Notes: generated by a model not told the origin, from the letters alone. DNA of 64,000 nt from Dyella caseinilytica (GCF_016865235.1 NZ_CP064030.1:3472001-3536000), one strand, 5' to 3'; shown: positions 8,717 to 18,316, counted from the first letter of the stretch. A program made the numbers and translations.

Positions 8717-9259
8717 ATGCCCTCAGGCAACTACCGCATCACCAAGCCCACCTCCGAGATCGAAGCCCAGCATAGTCTTGGGTTGCGTGTGATCGCGATT
8801 TATAAAGCGGTCAAAACTGTCTGCCTGATCATCGTGGCCATCTTCGCGTTCGGTTTGCATCAGGAGAAGAATTTCGATCATCTGGTGCATGCACTGGAAC
8901 ATCTGTCCCTGACCGACAGCAATGGCCTGCGCTGGCAGTTGGTGCAACTGCTGGAAGAGATGGGGCCGGGCAAGTTCGTCGCCATCGGACTGGTGGCTTT
9001 GGCTTACGCAGCCATCTTCGCCACCGAAGGCACCGGGTTGTGGTTGCGCAAACACTGGGCGGAATGGTTCACCGTGATCGCCACGGGTTCGCTGATTCCA
9101 TTCGAAGTCTACGAAGTGTTCCACAAGTTCAATCTGCTGAAGCTGGCGGCTTTGCTGGCCAATGTGGCAATTGTGGTTTATCTGGTTCGACTGGCCATGC
9201 AGCCGCATGCGCGAAATCCCAGCGCAGGCCAAACGTCGACCGACTCGCAACCCTCATAA
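8717..9259 (+). CDS. DUF2127 family membrane protein
   Basis: A 180-residue inner-membrane protein with four hydrophobic segments: about residues 23-43 (VIAIYKAVKTVCLIIVAIFA), 88-108, 118-134 and 140-158. The pattern of a charged N-terminus, LRVIAIYKAVK and the later LWLRKHWAEWFTVIATGSLIPFEVYE matches DUF2127. No enzymatic motif is visible and the function is unknown. The last 20 residues are polar and Ser/Thr rich. It stands alone between the cstA terminator and the secreted PepSY-like gene. Confidence 0.75.
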   Translation: MPSGNYRITKPTSEIEAQHSLGLRVIAIYKAVKTVCLIIVAIFAFGLHQEKNFDHLVHALEHLSLTDSNGLRWQLVQLLEEMGPGKFVAIGLVALAYAAIFATEGTGLWLRKHWAEWFTVIATGSLIPFEVYEVFHKFNLLKLAALLANVAIVVYLVRLAMQPHARNPSAGQTSTDSQPS

Positions 9260-9414
9260 CATTTAGCTTGCAGCCATGTAGACTCCAGCGGCGAGTCAAT
9301 TTGAGTTGGAGCTTCAAGCATGAACCCAACTTGACCCAAATAACAAATTGTTCGTCGCAGATTAATCTTTCCCGCACAAAACTCGATGTTCTCACAAGCA
9401 ACGAGGAGCGGTTC

Positions 9415-9837
9415 GTGAAGAAGATGATTGCTTCATTGACCATCACGCTGGCGTTGGGATGTGCTGGTGCCGCGATGGCACAGCAGCAGGCGTTGAATCA
9501 GCAAGAAATCAGTGCACAGCTGACGCAGCAGGGCTATACAGAGATTCATGATCTGACATTCGAAGATGGTGTCTGGTCAGCAAAAGCGCGTAGCGGCAAT
9601 GGCGAAAGTGTAAAACTGCGCGTAGACCCCATCACCGGCCAAGCCTACCCCAACAAGCAAGTCTCGCCGATGAGCGAGTCCGACATCCGCTCTGCACTCT
9701 CAGTGCAAGGCTATACGGATGTGCACGGTGTGGATTTTGATCACGGCATATGGACGGTCAAGGCGAAAAGCCCTGCAGGTGCAAAGGTATCCTTGAAGGT
9801 CGATGCGCAGTCGGGGCGCATCATCGGCACCAACTAA
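9415..9837 (+). CDS. Secreted protein with two PepSY-like repeats
   Basis: A 140-residue protein with a clear signal peptide (MKKMIASLTITLALGCAG, cleavage likely after AAMAQ). The mature part is two tandem copies of about 55 residues. Each has the pattern I-x-x-x-L-x-x-Q-G-Y-T-x-(I/V)-H-(D/G)-(L/V)-x-F-(E/D)-x-G-(V/I)-W, then VKL/SLK-VD and a GQAYP or GRIIG end, resembling PepSY-type modules. GTG 9415 is chosen because GAGGAG (9403-9408) lies 6 bases before it and the signal peptide starts there; a much longer frame upstream is antisense-like noise. PepSY modules often bind or inhibit peptidases; the target here is unknown. Confidence 0.8.
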   Translation: MKKMIASLTITLALGCAGAAMAQQQALNQQEISAQLTQQGYTEIHDLTFEDGVWSAKARSGNGESVKLRVDPITGQAYPNKQVSPMSESDIRSALSVQGYTDVHGVDFDHGIWTVKAKSPAGAKVSLKVDAQSGRIIGTN

Positions 9838-9849
9838 GACGTGAGCCGT

Positions 9850-9885
9850 GTAGGTTGGGGTGCGCTGGCGATGACCCCAACCTAC
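9850..9885. terminator. Strong hairpin between convergent genes
   Basis: GTAGGTTGGGGT (9850-9861) pairs perfectly with ACCCCAACCTAC (9874-9885), a 12-bp stem with a 12-base loop. It lies between the PepSY-like gene and the convergent DMT gene and could serve both. The arms resemble the hairpin at 43305-43336, so this may also be a dispersed repeat. Confidence 0.6.
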
Positions 9886-9913
9886 GACGCTGCCGCGCAT
9901 GGCGCCGAGGGGT

Positions 9914-10822
9914 TCACACCTCGTGATGGATGGCTTCTGCAGGCGGCGTTTCCTTGCTGCCTCGACGCGGCATCAGTTCGACCAGATACATCGCTGCAAG
10001 CACCAATCCACCGCCGGCCAGCATGCGCCAAGTCAGCGCATCCACGCCCAGGGCCACAGCAAAGCCTGCGGCGAAAACAGGCTCCGTGGTCATCACGATC
10101 GCGGCACGTGTGGCAGGAAGATGCGCCTGCGCCCAGGTTTGCATCAGCATCGCGCCAGCGCCGGCCAATAGCGCCATGTACAGCGTGGCGAGCCACGCAT
10201 CAGCATCAGGCGGCAGCGTGGGGCCACCGTGACCTGCTGTGGCCAACAGGCACACCAGTGCAATCGCTACCATTTGGACGGCTGAAAGGCCAAAGGCTTC
10301 ATCGGCGCGCGACCAGTGACCCAGGGCAACGATGTGCAAGCCGTACAACAACGCCGAAAGCAGTGTCAGCCAGACACCTTTGTCGACGGAAAGGCCATTC
10401 AGCGACAGCAAGGCGAGGCCCAGCGTTGCCAATCCCACTGCCAACCAGACGACAGATGGTGTCCGTTGCCGCAACAGCACGGTGGCGAGGATCGGCGTAA
10501 ACACGACATACATGCCCGTTACGAAACCGCTGACACTGGGCGAGATCAACGTCAGACCCCAGGTCTGCAGCAATTGCCCGCAGCCGTAAATCACGCCCAG
10601 CAATACGCCGCGCCAAAGCTGCTGACGCCCCAGGCGCGCCACATGGCGATGAAACAACACAAACATAGCGATGGCCGCGATGGCGAAACGAACGGCGAGA
10701 AAATCCGCGACGGGCATGTGGTCGACCACACCCTTGATCAGCACAAACGTGGAACCCCAGACCGCCGTCATAACCAGCAGACCGACGGTCGCCAGCAGGC
10801 TCACACGCGAAACCGCGCTCAT
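9914..10822 (-). CDS. EamA-family (DMT) permease
   Basis: A 302-residue inner-membrane protein with ten predicted helices arranged as two EamA halves (MTAVWGSTFVLIKG early; VMTTEPVFAAGFAVALGVDALT in the second half). Members export or import small metabolites such as amino acids; the substrate cannot be told from sequence. The ATG at 10822 is chosen because it overlaps the stop of the upstream glycosyltransferase gene by four bases, implying co-translation. A longer frame would add 22 residues overlapping that gene. It is the last gene of the minus-strand run that begins with purL. Confidence 0.88.
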   Translation of the reverse strand: MSAVSRVSLLATVGLLVMTAVWGSTFVLIKGVVDHMPVADFLAVRFAIAAIAMFVLFHRHVARLGRQQLWRGVLLGVIYGCGQLLQTWGLTLISPSVSGFVTGMYVVFTPILATVLLRQRTPSVVWLAVGLATLGLALLSLNGLSVDKGVWLTLLSALLYGLHIVALGHWSRADEAFGLSAVQMVAIALVCLLATAGHGGPTLPPDADAWLATLYMALLAGAGAMLMQTWAQAHLPATRAAIVMTTEPVFAAGFAVALGVDALTWRMLAGGGLVLAAMYLVELMPRRGSKETPPAEAIHHEV

Positions 10823-11688
10823 CGCGTCATCAACCGACGCAGTTGACCAGGGATCTGCAGTACGAAATGCGCCCAGATGCCCAGCCACACCACGACTGCC
10901 AAATGCGGCTTGTGCGCTGCCGGGTCAAACTTGCGGAACCAACGCCACATGCCACGATGCTTGTGATAGCTGACAAACACGGGACGATGCCGACTCGATC
11001 CACCCTTGCCATGCAACACCCGGACATCACCCGCCAGCACAACGCGCCAGCCGCCATCACGCACGCGGCGGCACAGGTCCAGATCTTCGCAATGCAGAAA
11101 ATATTTTTCGTCGAAACCGTTCAACCACTCGAACACCCGGCGCGGCAGCAGCATGACGGCACCGGATACGGCCTCAGCATCAACCACATGATCCGGCACG
11201 CCGCCGGTGGCATTCACACCCTCGCTGCCACGCCCGAACATCGTCGCCAGCGCGCGCTGCATGATGGGGTCACGTCGATAGGATGCTGGATCCGGCACGC
11301 CCTGCGCATCACAAACCACGGCGCCAACCAGGCCGGCTTTCTGTTCCTGTTTCAATACGTCCAGCAAACGCTGCAAGGCCGACTGCTCGATCAGGCAATC
11401 GGGATTGAGGATCAGGAACACCTGTCCGCGCGCCTGGACCGCTGCGCGATTCACCGCTGGCCCGAAACCGAGATTGGTGCGGTTGTAGATCACCTTGAGG
11501 CGCGCATCGTTTTCTCGCCCACGCGCGATCGCTTGTGGAATGCCGTCGGATGATGCGTTGTCGATCAGCAGCAGTTCGAGCGGCGTGCTACATGCCAGCA
11601 CACTGTTCACGCAGTCGCGCAAGCTTGGGCCGCTGTCGGCGGAAACGATGATCACACTTAGCACGGGGACCGCATCAAGCACTGACAT
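10819..11688 (-). CDS. GT2 family glycosyltransferase
   Basis: A 289-residue GT-A fold enzyme of the rhamnosyltransferase-like (WbbL) group. Motifs: LSVIIVSADSG at the N-terminus; LLLIDNASSDG, which binds the nucleotide; LILNPDCLI in the DxD position; and EDLDLCRRVRDGGWRV in the acceptor/base region. A hydrophobic stretch near the C-terminus (LAVVVWLGIWAHFVLQIP) may anchor it to the inner membrane. It probably adds a sugar to a cell-surface glycan or lipid-linked intermediate. No other polysaccharide genes adjoin it. Its last bases overlap the DMT permease start. Confidence 0.88.
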   Translation of the reverse strand: MSVLDAVPVLSVIIVSADSGPSLRDCVNSVLACSTPLELLLIDNASSDGIPQAIARGRENDARLKVIYNRTNLGFGPAVNRAAVQARGQVFLILNPDCLIEQSALQRLLDVLKQEQKAGLVGAVVCDAQGVPDPASYRRDPIMQRALATMFGRGSEGVNATGGVPDHVVDAEAVSGAVMLLPRRVFEWLNGFDEKYFLHCEDLDLCRRVRDGGWRVVLAGDVRVLHGKGGSSRHRPVFVSYHKHRGMWRWFRKFDPAAHKPHLAVVVWLGIWAHFVLQIPGQLRRLMTR

Positions 11689-11713
11689 GATGATCTTTCA
11701 TGGGATACAACAT

Positions 11714-12499
11714 TTATTCCTCAAGCTGATCCAGACCAAGCACATGCGAAAGCGCGATGGGTGGCTGATCCTCTCCACGACTGAGCCATGCTTCGCTCGC
11801 ATGCCAGCCATACAGATGCCAGCCGCGCAGCCGGCATGTACGATCGTTCACGCGATCGTACAACACCACTCCGCGCCATGACGTCATAGGTAAAGCAAAC
11901 CAGCCGCGCCCTGGCGCCATCGACAGGCTTGGCTCGACATGATCGATCACCGTTTTCCCGCCGATCCGACAGTGCCCTTCACGCAACCACGACACATCTA
12001 TGGAGGCGGCTTCCGTTGAATCGTCCAGCGACAACCATACAGGCGGCTGCAACTCGATGAGATTCGCGGCAGGCCCCGCCGCATTCATCGCCATGTCGCG
12101 CCATTCGGGCGAGGCTGCTGCCATTGTGGCATGCCGTAGTGGCTTGTGATCCTGCCAGGATTCGAACAAAACCAGCAGCGAAAAACCAACCAATGCGGCC
12201 AACAGCGTCAACGTCAATGCAGAACTATGCGTGTCGAGTGCCCGGTATCCAGCCATCAACAAACCGGCCAGTCCCCAGCGCAAGGCAGATCTGATGGTGG
12301 CGCCGTAGTGATGCAGGCGCACCGAATGCCCAAGCTGTGTCGCGCCCAATCCCAACAGTAATGGCAGACCAATCCACCACGGCATGCAGGCAAGCAATAG
12401 CATCCATGCGATGGCCAGCAACCAGGCTGACCATCCACGTTGTGGATGGGGGCGGCTCAGCCGCACCACACCCTTGCGTTGCGGAACATGCGCATCCAC
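11714..12499 (-). CDS. Unknown two-helix membrane protein overlapping purL
   Basis: A 261-residue protein I do not recognise. It has a basic, Pro-rich N-terminus, hydrophobic segments at about residues 24-55 and 84-110, then about 150 residues of soluble domain with many Trp residues. The GTG start at 12499 places the first 14 codons inside the end of purL in another frame (43 bases of overlap). Alternative GTG starts at 12469 and 12466 would shorten the overlap to a few bases and still keep both helices. No convincing Shine-Dalgarno distinguishes them. It is followed 25 bases later by the glycosyltransferase gene, so it is probably in the same transcript. Confidence 0.65.
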   Translation of the reverse strand: MDAHVPQRKGVVRLSRPHPQRGWSAWLLAIAWMLLLACMPWWIGLPLLLGLGATQLGHSVRLHHYGATIRSALRWGLAGLLMAGYRALDTHSSALTLTLLAALVGFSLLVLFESWQDHKPLRHATMAAASPEWRDMAMNAAGPAANLIELQPPVWLSLDDSTEAASIDVSWLREGHCRIGGKTVIDHVEPSLSMAPGRGWFALPMTSWRGVVLYDRVNDRTCRLRGWHLYGWHASEAWLSRGEDQPPIALSHVLGLDQLEE

Positions 12500-15400
12500 G
12501 GCGAATCTTCACCCCACGTTTCCGGATGCCAGCTCATCTGCGCCGTGCGGAACACGCGCTCCGGATGCGGCATCAGGATCGTCACGCGGCCATCTGCAGC
12601 CGTGAAGCCAGCGAGACCGCCGGGCGAGCCGTTCGGGTTGAGTGGATACGCCTCCGTCGGTTTGCCACGGTTATCGACAAAGCGCACTGCGCTACCCGAT
12701 TTGGCCGGACTGCAGGACTGCGGAAAGCTGACGCGTCCTTCGCCATGCGCCACCGCCACGGGAATGCGCGAACCGGCCATGCCCTTGAAGAAGATGCTGG
12801 GCGAATCGAGCACTTCGAGCGTCGCCACGCGCGCCTCGTACTGCTCGGATGCGTTACGTAGGAACTTCGGCCAATGCTGTGCGCCCGGAATGATGTCCTT
12901 GAGCTGGCTCAACATCTGGCAACCGTTGCAGACACCCAACGCAAATTTGTTCGGGTCAGCGAAGAACGCAGTGAATTGCGCCCGCAACATATCGTTGTAG
13001 AGGATCGATGCCGCCCAACCGCGTCCGGCACCGAGCACATCGCCGTAGGAGAAGCCACCGCACGCGGCAAAACTGCGGAAATCGGCGAGCTTGACGCGGC
13101 CACTGGCGAGATCGGACATGTGCACGTCCACCGCCTCGAACCCCGCGCGCGTAAAGGCTGCTGCCATTTCGACCTGACCGTTCACACCCTGCTCGCGCAA
13201 GATCGCCACGCGCGGACGTTCCGCCTGCTTCAGATACGCCGTGGCGATATCGTCTGCCGGATCAAAGCTGAGCTTGGGACTGATGCCGGCATCGACATCG
13301 TCGATGCGCCAGGCCAGTTCCGCATCGGCTGTGGCCGGATTGTCACGCAGACGCTGCATGGCGTAGCTGGTTTCGTTCCACGCCTTGAACAACTGTGTCC
13401 AGTTCCACTTGAACAGCGTTTCGCCATTGAGGAACAACTTGATGCCAAGCTTTTCCTTCGGCCGACCAATACGCATGCTCATGCCCGCCAGCCCGTGTTT
13501 CACCAGCAGGGCTTCAAAGACCTCGCGATTGGCAGCGGCGACCTGCAACACGGCGCCCAGTTCTTCGTTGAACAATGCACGCAGCGTGGCTTCGGCCCAA
13601 CCATCCAGCGTGATTTCCAAACCGCAATGACCCGCGAAGGCCATTTCCAGCAGCGTCACAATGGCGCCGCCGTCGGAGCGGTCGTGATAGGCCAGCAGCA
13701 AGTTCTGGCGGTTCGCTTCCTGCACCAGGTCGAACAACGCTTTCAGACGCTTGGCGTCGTCCAGATCCGGCGGCACGCCGCCGCCGCGATTGAAGACCTG
13801 CGTAAGGCATGAACCACCAAGACGCGCGCGGCCGGCACCGAGATCGATCAGCCACAGATCAGAGTCGCCATGATCCAGTCGCAGCTGTGGCGTGAGCGTG
13901 CGGCGCACATCGCTGACACGGGCGAAGCCGGTGATGACCAGCGACACTGGCGCGACCGTGCGTTGCGGGGTATCGCCGTCCTTCCACACGGTCTGCATGG
14001 ACAGCGAGTCCTTGCCGACCGGAATGGAAATATCCAGTTCCGGGCATAGTTCCATGCCCACGGCTTTTACCGCATCAAACAGCGCGGCATCTTCGCCCGC
14101 GTGATTGACGGCAGCCATCCAGTTCGCGGAAAGACGCACTTCACCCAGCGAGTCGATCGGCGCCGCCGCCAGATTGGTGATGGCTTCGCCCACGGCAAGG
14201 CGCGCCGCGTCGGCGCTATTGAGCAAAGCTACCGGCGCACGCTCGGCCATCGCCATCGCTTCGCCTTGATAGCCCTCGAAATCGAGCAGCGTCACGGCGC
14301 AATCCGCGACCGGCACCTGCCAGGGACCCACCATCGGATCGCGCGCACACAAGCCGCCCACGGTGCGATCACCGATGGTGATGAGGAAGCTCTTGCTGCC
14401 CACGGTCGGTAGACGCAGCACGCGCATCAGCGCTTCTTCCATCGCGATACCGCTCAAGTCCGGCACCAGATCGATGCGAGGCTTGATGCGATGCGCATCG
14501 CGGTGCATGCGCGGCGCCTTACCGAATAGCACGTCCATCGGCAGGTCGATCACCGTGAGGTTGCGGCGCGGATCGGTGACGCGCAATACGCGCTCTTGCG
14601 TGGCTGTACCCACCACGGCGTAAGGGCAGCGCTCGCGCTTGCAATACGCTTCGAATTCCGGAAGGTCGGCGGGCGCAATGCCCAGCACGTAACGCTCCTG
14701 CGATTCGTTGCTCCACACTTGCATCGGCGACAACGACGGATCGTCGCAAGGTACCTTGGACAGATCGATGTCGCCGCCCACGCCAGCATCGTTCAGCAAT
14801 TCGGGAATGGCATTGGACAGACCACCCGCGCCCACGTCGTGAACACTCACGATGGGGTTTTTGTCGCCACGCTGCCAGCATGCATCGATCACCTGCTGGC
14901 AACGACGCTCCATCTCGGCGTTGTCGCGCTGGACGGAAGCGAAATCGAGTTCCGCGCTCGATGCACCCGAAGCGACCGACGACGCCGCACCGCCACCCAG
15001 GCCAATCAACATCGCCGGACCACCCAGCACGATCACCGCATGACCGGGCTGCAGTTCGTGCTTCTGCACGTGCTCATGGCGGATATTCGCCAGACCGCCG
15101 GCAATCATGATCGGTTTGTCGTAGCCACGACGCACACCGGCTTCGCCGGTTTCGTGCTCATAGGTGCGGAAATAACCACCCAGGCAGGGACGGCCAAATT
15201 CGTTATTGAATGCGGCGGCGCCGAGAGGACCATCACGCATGATTTCAAACGCGCTGGCCATGCGCGGCGGCAACGGACGCTCCACTTCCCACGGCTGCGG
15301 AGAACCCGGAATGCGCAGATCCGACACCGAGAAGCCCGTCAGGCCTGCCTTGGGCTTAGCGCCACGACCTGTTGCACCTTCGTCGCGAATTTCACCACCG

Positions 15401-16317
15401 GCGCCCGTCGCGGCACCCGGCCACGGCGCAATCGCGGTGGGATGGTTATGTGTTTCTACCTTGATCGCGTAATCGATTTGCTCTTCGCTCGCGCGCCAAA
15501 CGCCATCGGCACCGCTGACGAAACGCTTGCCGGTGTTGCCTTCGATGACTGCCGCATTGTCCTTGTAAGCAGACAGCGTATGTGCCGGCGCATGCTGGTG
15601 CGTGTTCTTGATCATGGCGAACAGGCTCTTGTCCTGCGCTTCACCATCCAGCGTCCAGCTCGCGTTGAATACCTTGTGACGGCAATGCTCAGAGTTGGCC
15701 TGCGCGAACATGAAGAGTTCGGCATCGGTGGGGTCGCGGCCTAATTCGGCGTAACGGGCGGCGAGGTATTCGATCTCATCGTCCGCCAGGGCAAGGCCCA
15801 GTTCGGTATTGGCCTTGGCCAGCGCAGCCTGCGCATCACCGCCTAATGCGACATAGACAAGATCACCCGGCTGGCCGGCGAGGAACAGACCCTGCGCCTG
15901 GTCCAGGCTGGTGAGCACGGATTGCGTCATCGCATCGTGCAGCACACCCAGCACATCGTTATAGGCAGCGTTGCCCGGAGCCGACAATCCGCTCACCTGC
16001 CAGGCTATGCCGCGTTCAACGCGACGGACATCGAAACCGGCGCCATGCAGGATGTCGGTGGCCTTGCTGGACCACGGCGAAATCGTGCCAAGGCGCGGCG
16101 CCACCCAGAAAGAGGCGGTCTGTGGCTGGCCATCTTTGGCCTCCAGCGCCTCCAGCAGGCGAACGCGCTGCTCGCCCTCGGGCATGGCTGCGGCATCAAT
16201 GAAATAGACGAACCAGGAAGCCTGTACCTTCACGCCACGATGCAGGGCATCCAGGCGAGCGTTGAGACGTTCCAGACGAAAAAGCGAGAGGGCGCTCTGC
16301 CCGTCGAGTGCGATCAT
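12457..16317 (-). CDS. purL: Phosphoribosylformylglycinamidine synthase (large PurL)
   Basis: Fourth step of purine synthesis: FGAR + Gln + ATP to FGAM. At 1286 residues it is the single-chain proteobacterial type. The order is an N-terminal PurS-like region, the FGAM synthase core (HNHPTAIAPWPGAATGAGGEIRDEG; the YDKPIMIAGGLANI block; a second half-domain with the KDSLSMQT motif) and a C-terminal class I glutaminase. The last shows FALGVCNGCQMLSQL (nucleophile Cys), with the His-Glu end at MPHPERVFR. Start MIALDGQSALSLFRLERL is the usual family start. It opens the minus-strand run that continues with a membrane protein, glycosyltransferase and DMT permease. Confidence 0.97.
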   Translation of the reverse strand: MIALDGQSALSLFRLERLNARLDALHRGVKVQASWFVYFIDAAAMPEGEQRVRLLEALEAKDGQPQTASFWVAPRLGTISPWSSKATDILHGAGFDVRRVERGIAWQVSGLSAPGNAAYNDVLGVLHDAMTQSVLTSLDQAQGLFLAGQPGDLVYVALGGDAQAALAKANTELGLALADDEIEYLAARYAELGRDPTDAELFMFAQANSEHCRHKVFNASWTLDGEAQDKSLFAMIKNTHQHAPAHTLSAYKDNAAVIEGNTGKRFVSGADGVWRASEEQIDYAIKVETHNHPTAIAPWPGAATGAGGEIRDEGATGRGAKPKAGLTGFSVSDLRIPGSPQPWEVERPLPPRMASAFEIMRDGPLGAAAFNNEFGRPCLGGYFRTYEHETGEAGVRRGYDKPIMIAGGLANIRHEHVQKHELQPGHAVIVLGGPAMLIGLGGGAASSVASGASSAELDFASVQRDNAEMERRCQQVIDACWQRGDKNPIVSVHDVGAGGLSNAIPELLNDAGVGGDIDLSKVPCDDPSLSPMQVWSNESQERYVLGIAPADLPEFEAYCKRERCPYAVVGTATQERVLRVTDPRRNLTVIDLPMDVLFGKAPRMHRDAHRIKPRIDLVPDLSGIAMEEALMRVLRLPTVGSKSFLITIGDRTVGGLCARDPMVGPWQVPVADCAVTLLDFEGYQGEAMAMAERAPVALLNSADAARLAVGEAITNLAAAPIDSLGEVRLSANWMAAVNHAGEDAALFDAVKAVGMELCPELDISIPVGKDSLSMQTVWKDGDTPQRTVAPVSLVITGFARVSDVRRTLTPQLRLDHGDSDLWLIDLGAGRARLGGSCLTQVFNRGGGVPPDLDDAKRLKALFDLVQEANRQNLLLAYHDRSDGGAIVTLLEMAFAGHCGLEITLDGWAEATLRALFNEELGAVLQVAAANREVFEALLVKHGLAGMSMRIGRPKEKLGIKLFLNGETLFKWNWTQLFKAWNETSYAMQRLRDNPATADAELAWRIDDVDAGISPKLSFDPADDIATAYLKQAERPRVAILREQGVNGQVEMAAAFTRAGFEAVDVHMSDLASGRVKLADFRSFAACGGFSYGDVLGAGRGWAASILYNDMLRAQFTAFFADPNKFALGVCNGCQMLSQLKDIIPGAQHWPKFLRNASEQYEARVATLEVLDSPSIFFKGMAGSRIPVAVAHGEGRVSFPQSCSPAKSGSAVRFVDNRGKPTEAYPLNPNGSPGGLAGFTAADGRVTILMPHPERVFRTAQMSWHPETWGEDSPWMRMFRNARVWCG

Positions 16318-16389
16318 GCGGGGGAAAAGGCGCTAAGCGGTGGAGCGCCCTATTGTACCTGACCGGGGCGGTGAACCGCGCTGTTTGCC

Positions 16390-16553
16390 TTGCAGCGCAC
16401 CTCACCCCGGCCCTCTGGAGGTCCGGGGTAAGGGTCATGCTCGCGAGAAAGCCGCATCTTGCCGACCCATTCGAGCTTTAGATGGCTCGCACACAGGCTC
16501 CTCCGGACAAGCTTGCCCCTCACCCCAACCCTCTCCCCGAAGAGGAGAGGGAG
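16390..16553. repeat. Dispersed CCTCACCCC-type palindromes (two)
   Basis: The gap between purL and the ligase gene holds two related hairpin units. One is near 16399-16430, with CCCCGG facing CCGGGG. The other is at 16516-16553, reading CCCTCACCCCAACCC then CTCTCCCC facing GGAGAGGG. The second is nearly identical to units at 42542-42580 and, inverted, at about 42446-42480. They belong to a REP-like family; no gene is supported here. Confidence 0.65.
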
Positions 16554-16569
16554 CTGCATCCGGCATCGG

Positions 16570-17433
16570 CTAAAGTTCGTCGTGAACCCGCATGAATCGC
16601 GCAAAACGCGGCTTTCCACCTGACGTCATGCCTTGATAGCGGAACGTCACCATGCTGCCGACGGGCGGCGGATCGCGGCGCTGCGCATCGCTAAAACCCG
16701 TACCAATACGAAAACGCGTGCCATCCGGCATTTCCACCAACAGAGCGCCCATCATGCCCTCGTATTTGCCTTGGCCTGGCGCATAGGCCACGACCTTGGC
16801 CTCGGCATCGTCATACGGCTTGAACTTGAGGAGATCGCCGTTGCGTCCGGCGTGATAGAGCGAGGAACCGCGATGCAAGGCCAATCCTTCGCCACCACCC
16901 GCCACGACCTCGTCCAGGTGCCGCTTCAATTCGGCTTCGTCAGCGACTTTGAATTGCTTTACCAGCAGCACCCACGGTAGATCCAGCTTGGCCACCAACC
17001 GTTGAAGCGCGGGAATACGCTGATCGAACGTGCCTGGCTGCCCGGGCGCATCGAAGACCATGTAGCGGATATGCCGCCACGCTTCATCGCTGGCTGGTTG
17101 CTGGCGGATGGTGGCCGAGGCCAGCTCAAACTGGCCGCGACCGCCCCAGAGTTCACCATCCATCGGGGTTCGCGGCCAGTTGGCGGTGAACCACGCTGGC
17201 GCAGGGATCACGGCACCGCTGCGGGTGAGCAGCTTTTCACCGTCCCAGTAACCGCGCACGCCGTCGTACTTTTCACTGACCCAATAATCACTGAGCGCCA
17301 CACCGGCGTGATAGACGTTCGCCAGCATCACTGGCGATGGCGCAGAGCCTGCGGCGTAACCGGGATGAATAGCCAGTCCGATCCATAGCGGCAAAGCGCA
17401 AAGTGCTTTTGTCGATCTCGAAAGCTTTCGCAT
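16570..17433 (-). CDS. Periplasmic ATP-dependent DNA ligase (LigE type)
   Basis: A minimal 287-residue ATP-dependent ligase with an N-terminal signal peptide (cleavage near GYAAG, residues 25-29). Nucleotidyltransferase motifs: motif I SEKYDGVRGYWDG with adenylated Lys55; PMDGELWGGRG (motif III region); GGEGLALHRG (motif IV); and LLKFKPYDDAEA (motif V). An OB-fold follows, ending FRYQGMTSGGKPRFARFMR. The ATG at 17433 has GGGAGG five bases upstream; an upstream in-frame codon at 17451 is less likely. LigE homologues in Neisseria and Haemophilus are exported and linked to DNA uptake or extracellular DNA. That role is inference here. A tandem dsbC could help fold exported proteins, but the genes are separated by about 100 bases. 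Confidence 0.9.
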   Translation of the reverse strand: MRKLSRSTKALCALPLWIGLAIHPGYAAGSAPSPVMLANVYHAGVALSDYWVSEKYDGVRGYWDGEKLLTRSGAVIPAPAWFTANWPRTPMDGELWGGRGQFELASATIRQQPASDEAWRHIRYMVFDAPGQPGTFDQRIPALQRLVAKLDLPWVLLVKQFKVADEAELKRHLDEVVAGGGEGLALHRGSSLYHAGRNGDLLKFKPYDDAEAKVVAYAPGQGKYEGMMGALLVEMPDGTRFRIGTGFSDAQRRDPPPVGSMVTFRYQGMTSGGKPRFARFMRVHDEL

Positions 17434-17530
17434 GAACACCTCCCTGAGCATGAGTCGCTCGCATCGCCGTCATCAGAATGGCGGTGCAGGCGATGTCATT
17501 GTGGGAAGGTGTTCAGCGCGAAACGATGGA

Positions 17531-18316
17531 TCAACCGCCCGTTGCAGAGTGCTCCTGCACCGCTTGCAACATATCGGCCGGAGAGAGATAGCCGCCGATC
17601 AGGGTGCCGTCTTCCGCATACACGGACGGCGTACCGGTCACGCCCAGCTTCAGGCCGAGATCGAACTGATCCTTGACCGGATTCTTGCAGTCGGCCTGCT
17701 TGGGCAGTTGTCCTTTCTTGGCTGCGGTAAACGCGTCGTTGCGGTCGGCAGCACACCAGATCGAGACCATCTCGGTGTAGGTCGCAGTGGGCTTGCCGTC
17801 ATCGCCGATCACGCCGGCGCGCGGCCACGCCAGATACTGTACGGCAATGCCTTCCTTGTTGAGGGCATTGATCTGCTGATGCAGCACGCGGCAATACGGA
17901 CAGGTGACATCGGTAAACACCGTCACCGTGTATTTGGGATGTTCCGGCGCGAACACGATGCGCTCGGATACCGGCACCTTGGCCAGTTCGTTCTTGCGAT
18001 AGCTTGCCCAGGCATCATCAGTGAGGCTGACGCCCTTTACGCCATCGATCAGGTCGCCGTTCATCACATACTTGCCATCTGCGCTGACATAAACCAGATG
18101 GCCGGAAGCGATCACTTGGTAAAACCCGGGTATCGGCGCGGGCGTGATCTCATCGACCTGTGCCTTGGGCACTAACCGGAGAAGCGTCTGCCGCACGATA
18201 TTTTCAGGAGTATTGGCAACCGGCGGCGGCACGGACACCGCGGCTCCGGCGAGCGCGGCAGCAGCATGAAAGGCAAGCGCACCGGCGCAAAGCGTCAACC
18301 AGAACTTCTTCGACAT
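17531..18316 (-). CDS. dsbC: Periplasmic disulfide isomerase DsbC
   Basis: A 261-residue thioredoxin-fold protein with a signal peptide (MSKKFWLTLCAGALAFHAAA, cleavage near residue 24). An N-terminal dimerisation domain is followed by the catalytic domain with FTDVTCPYCRVLHQ (Cys139-Pro-Tyr-Cys142) and the cis-Pro loop GVTGTPSVYAEDG. It isomerises wrong disulfides in the periplasm and is kept reduced by DsbD, which is not in the window. An unusual extra CAADRN-DCKNP cysteine pair sits in the helical insert, as in other DsbC proteins. It lies between xerD and the exported ligase on the same strand, a common dsbC-xerD arrangement. Confidence 0.95.
   Translation of the reverse strand: MSKKFWLTLCAGALAFHAAAALAGAAVSVPPPVANTPENIVRQTLLRLVPKAQVDEITPAPIPGFYQVIASGHLVYVSADGKYVMNGDLIDGVKGVSLTDDAWASYRKNELAKVPVSERIVFAPEHPKYTVTVFTDVTCPYCRVLHQQINALNKEGIAVQYLAWPRAGVIGDDGKPTATYTEMVSIWCAADRNDAFTAAKKGQLPKQADCKNPVKDQFDLGLKLGVTGTPSVYAEDGTLIGGYLSPADMLQAVQEHSATGG

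Noticed and set aside
12874..15744. Long plus-strand frames opposite purL (12874-13812, 14596-15744)
   Set aside because: PurL is a clear family member on the minus strand; these frames have no recognisable domains or ribosome-binding sites and follow the codon periodicity of the opposite gene.
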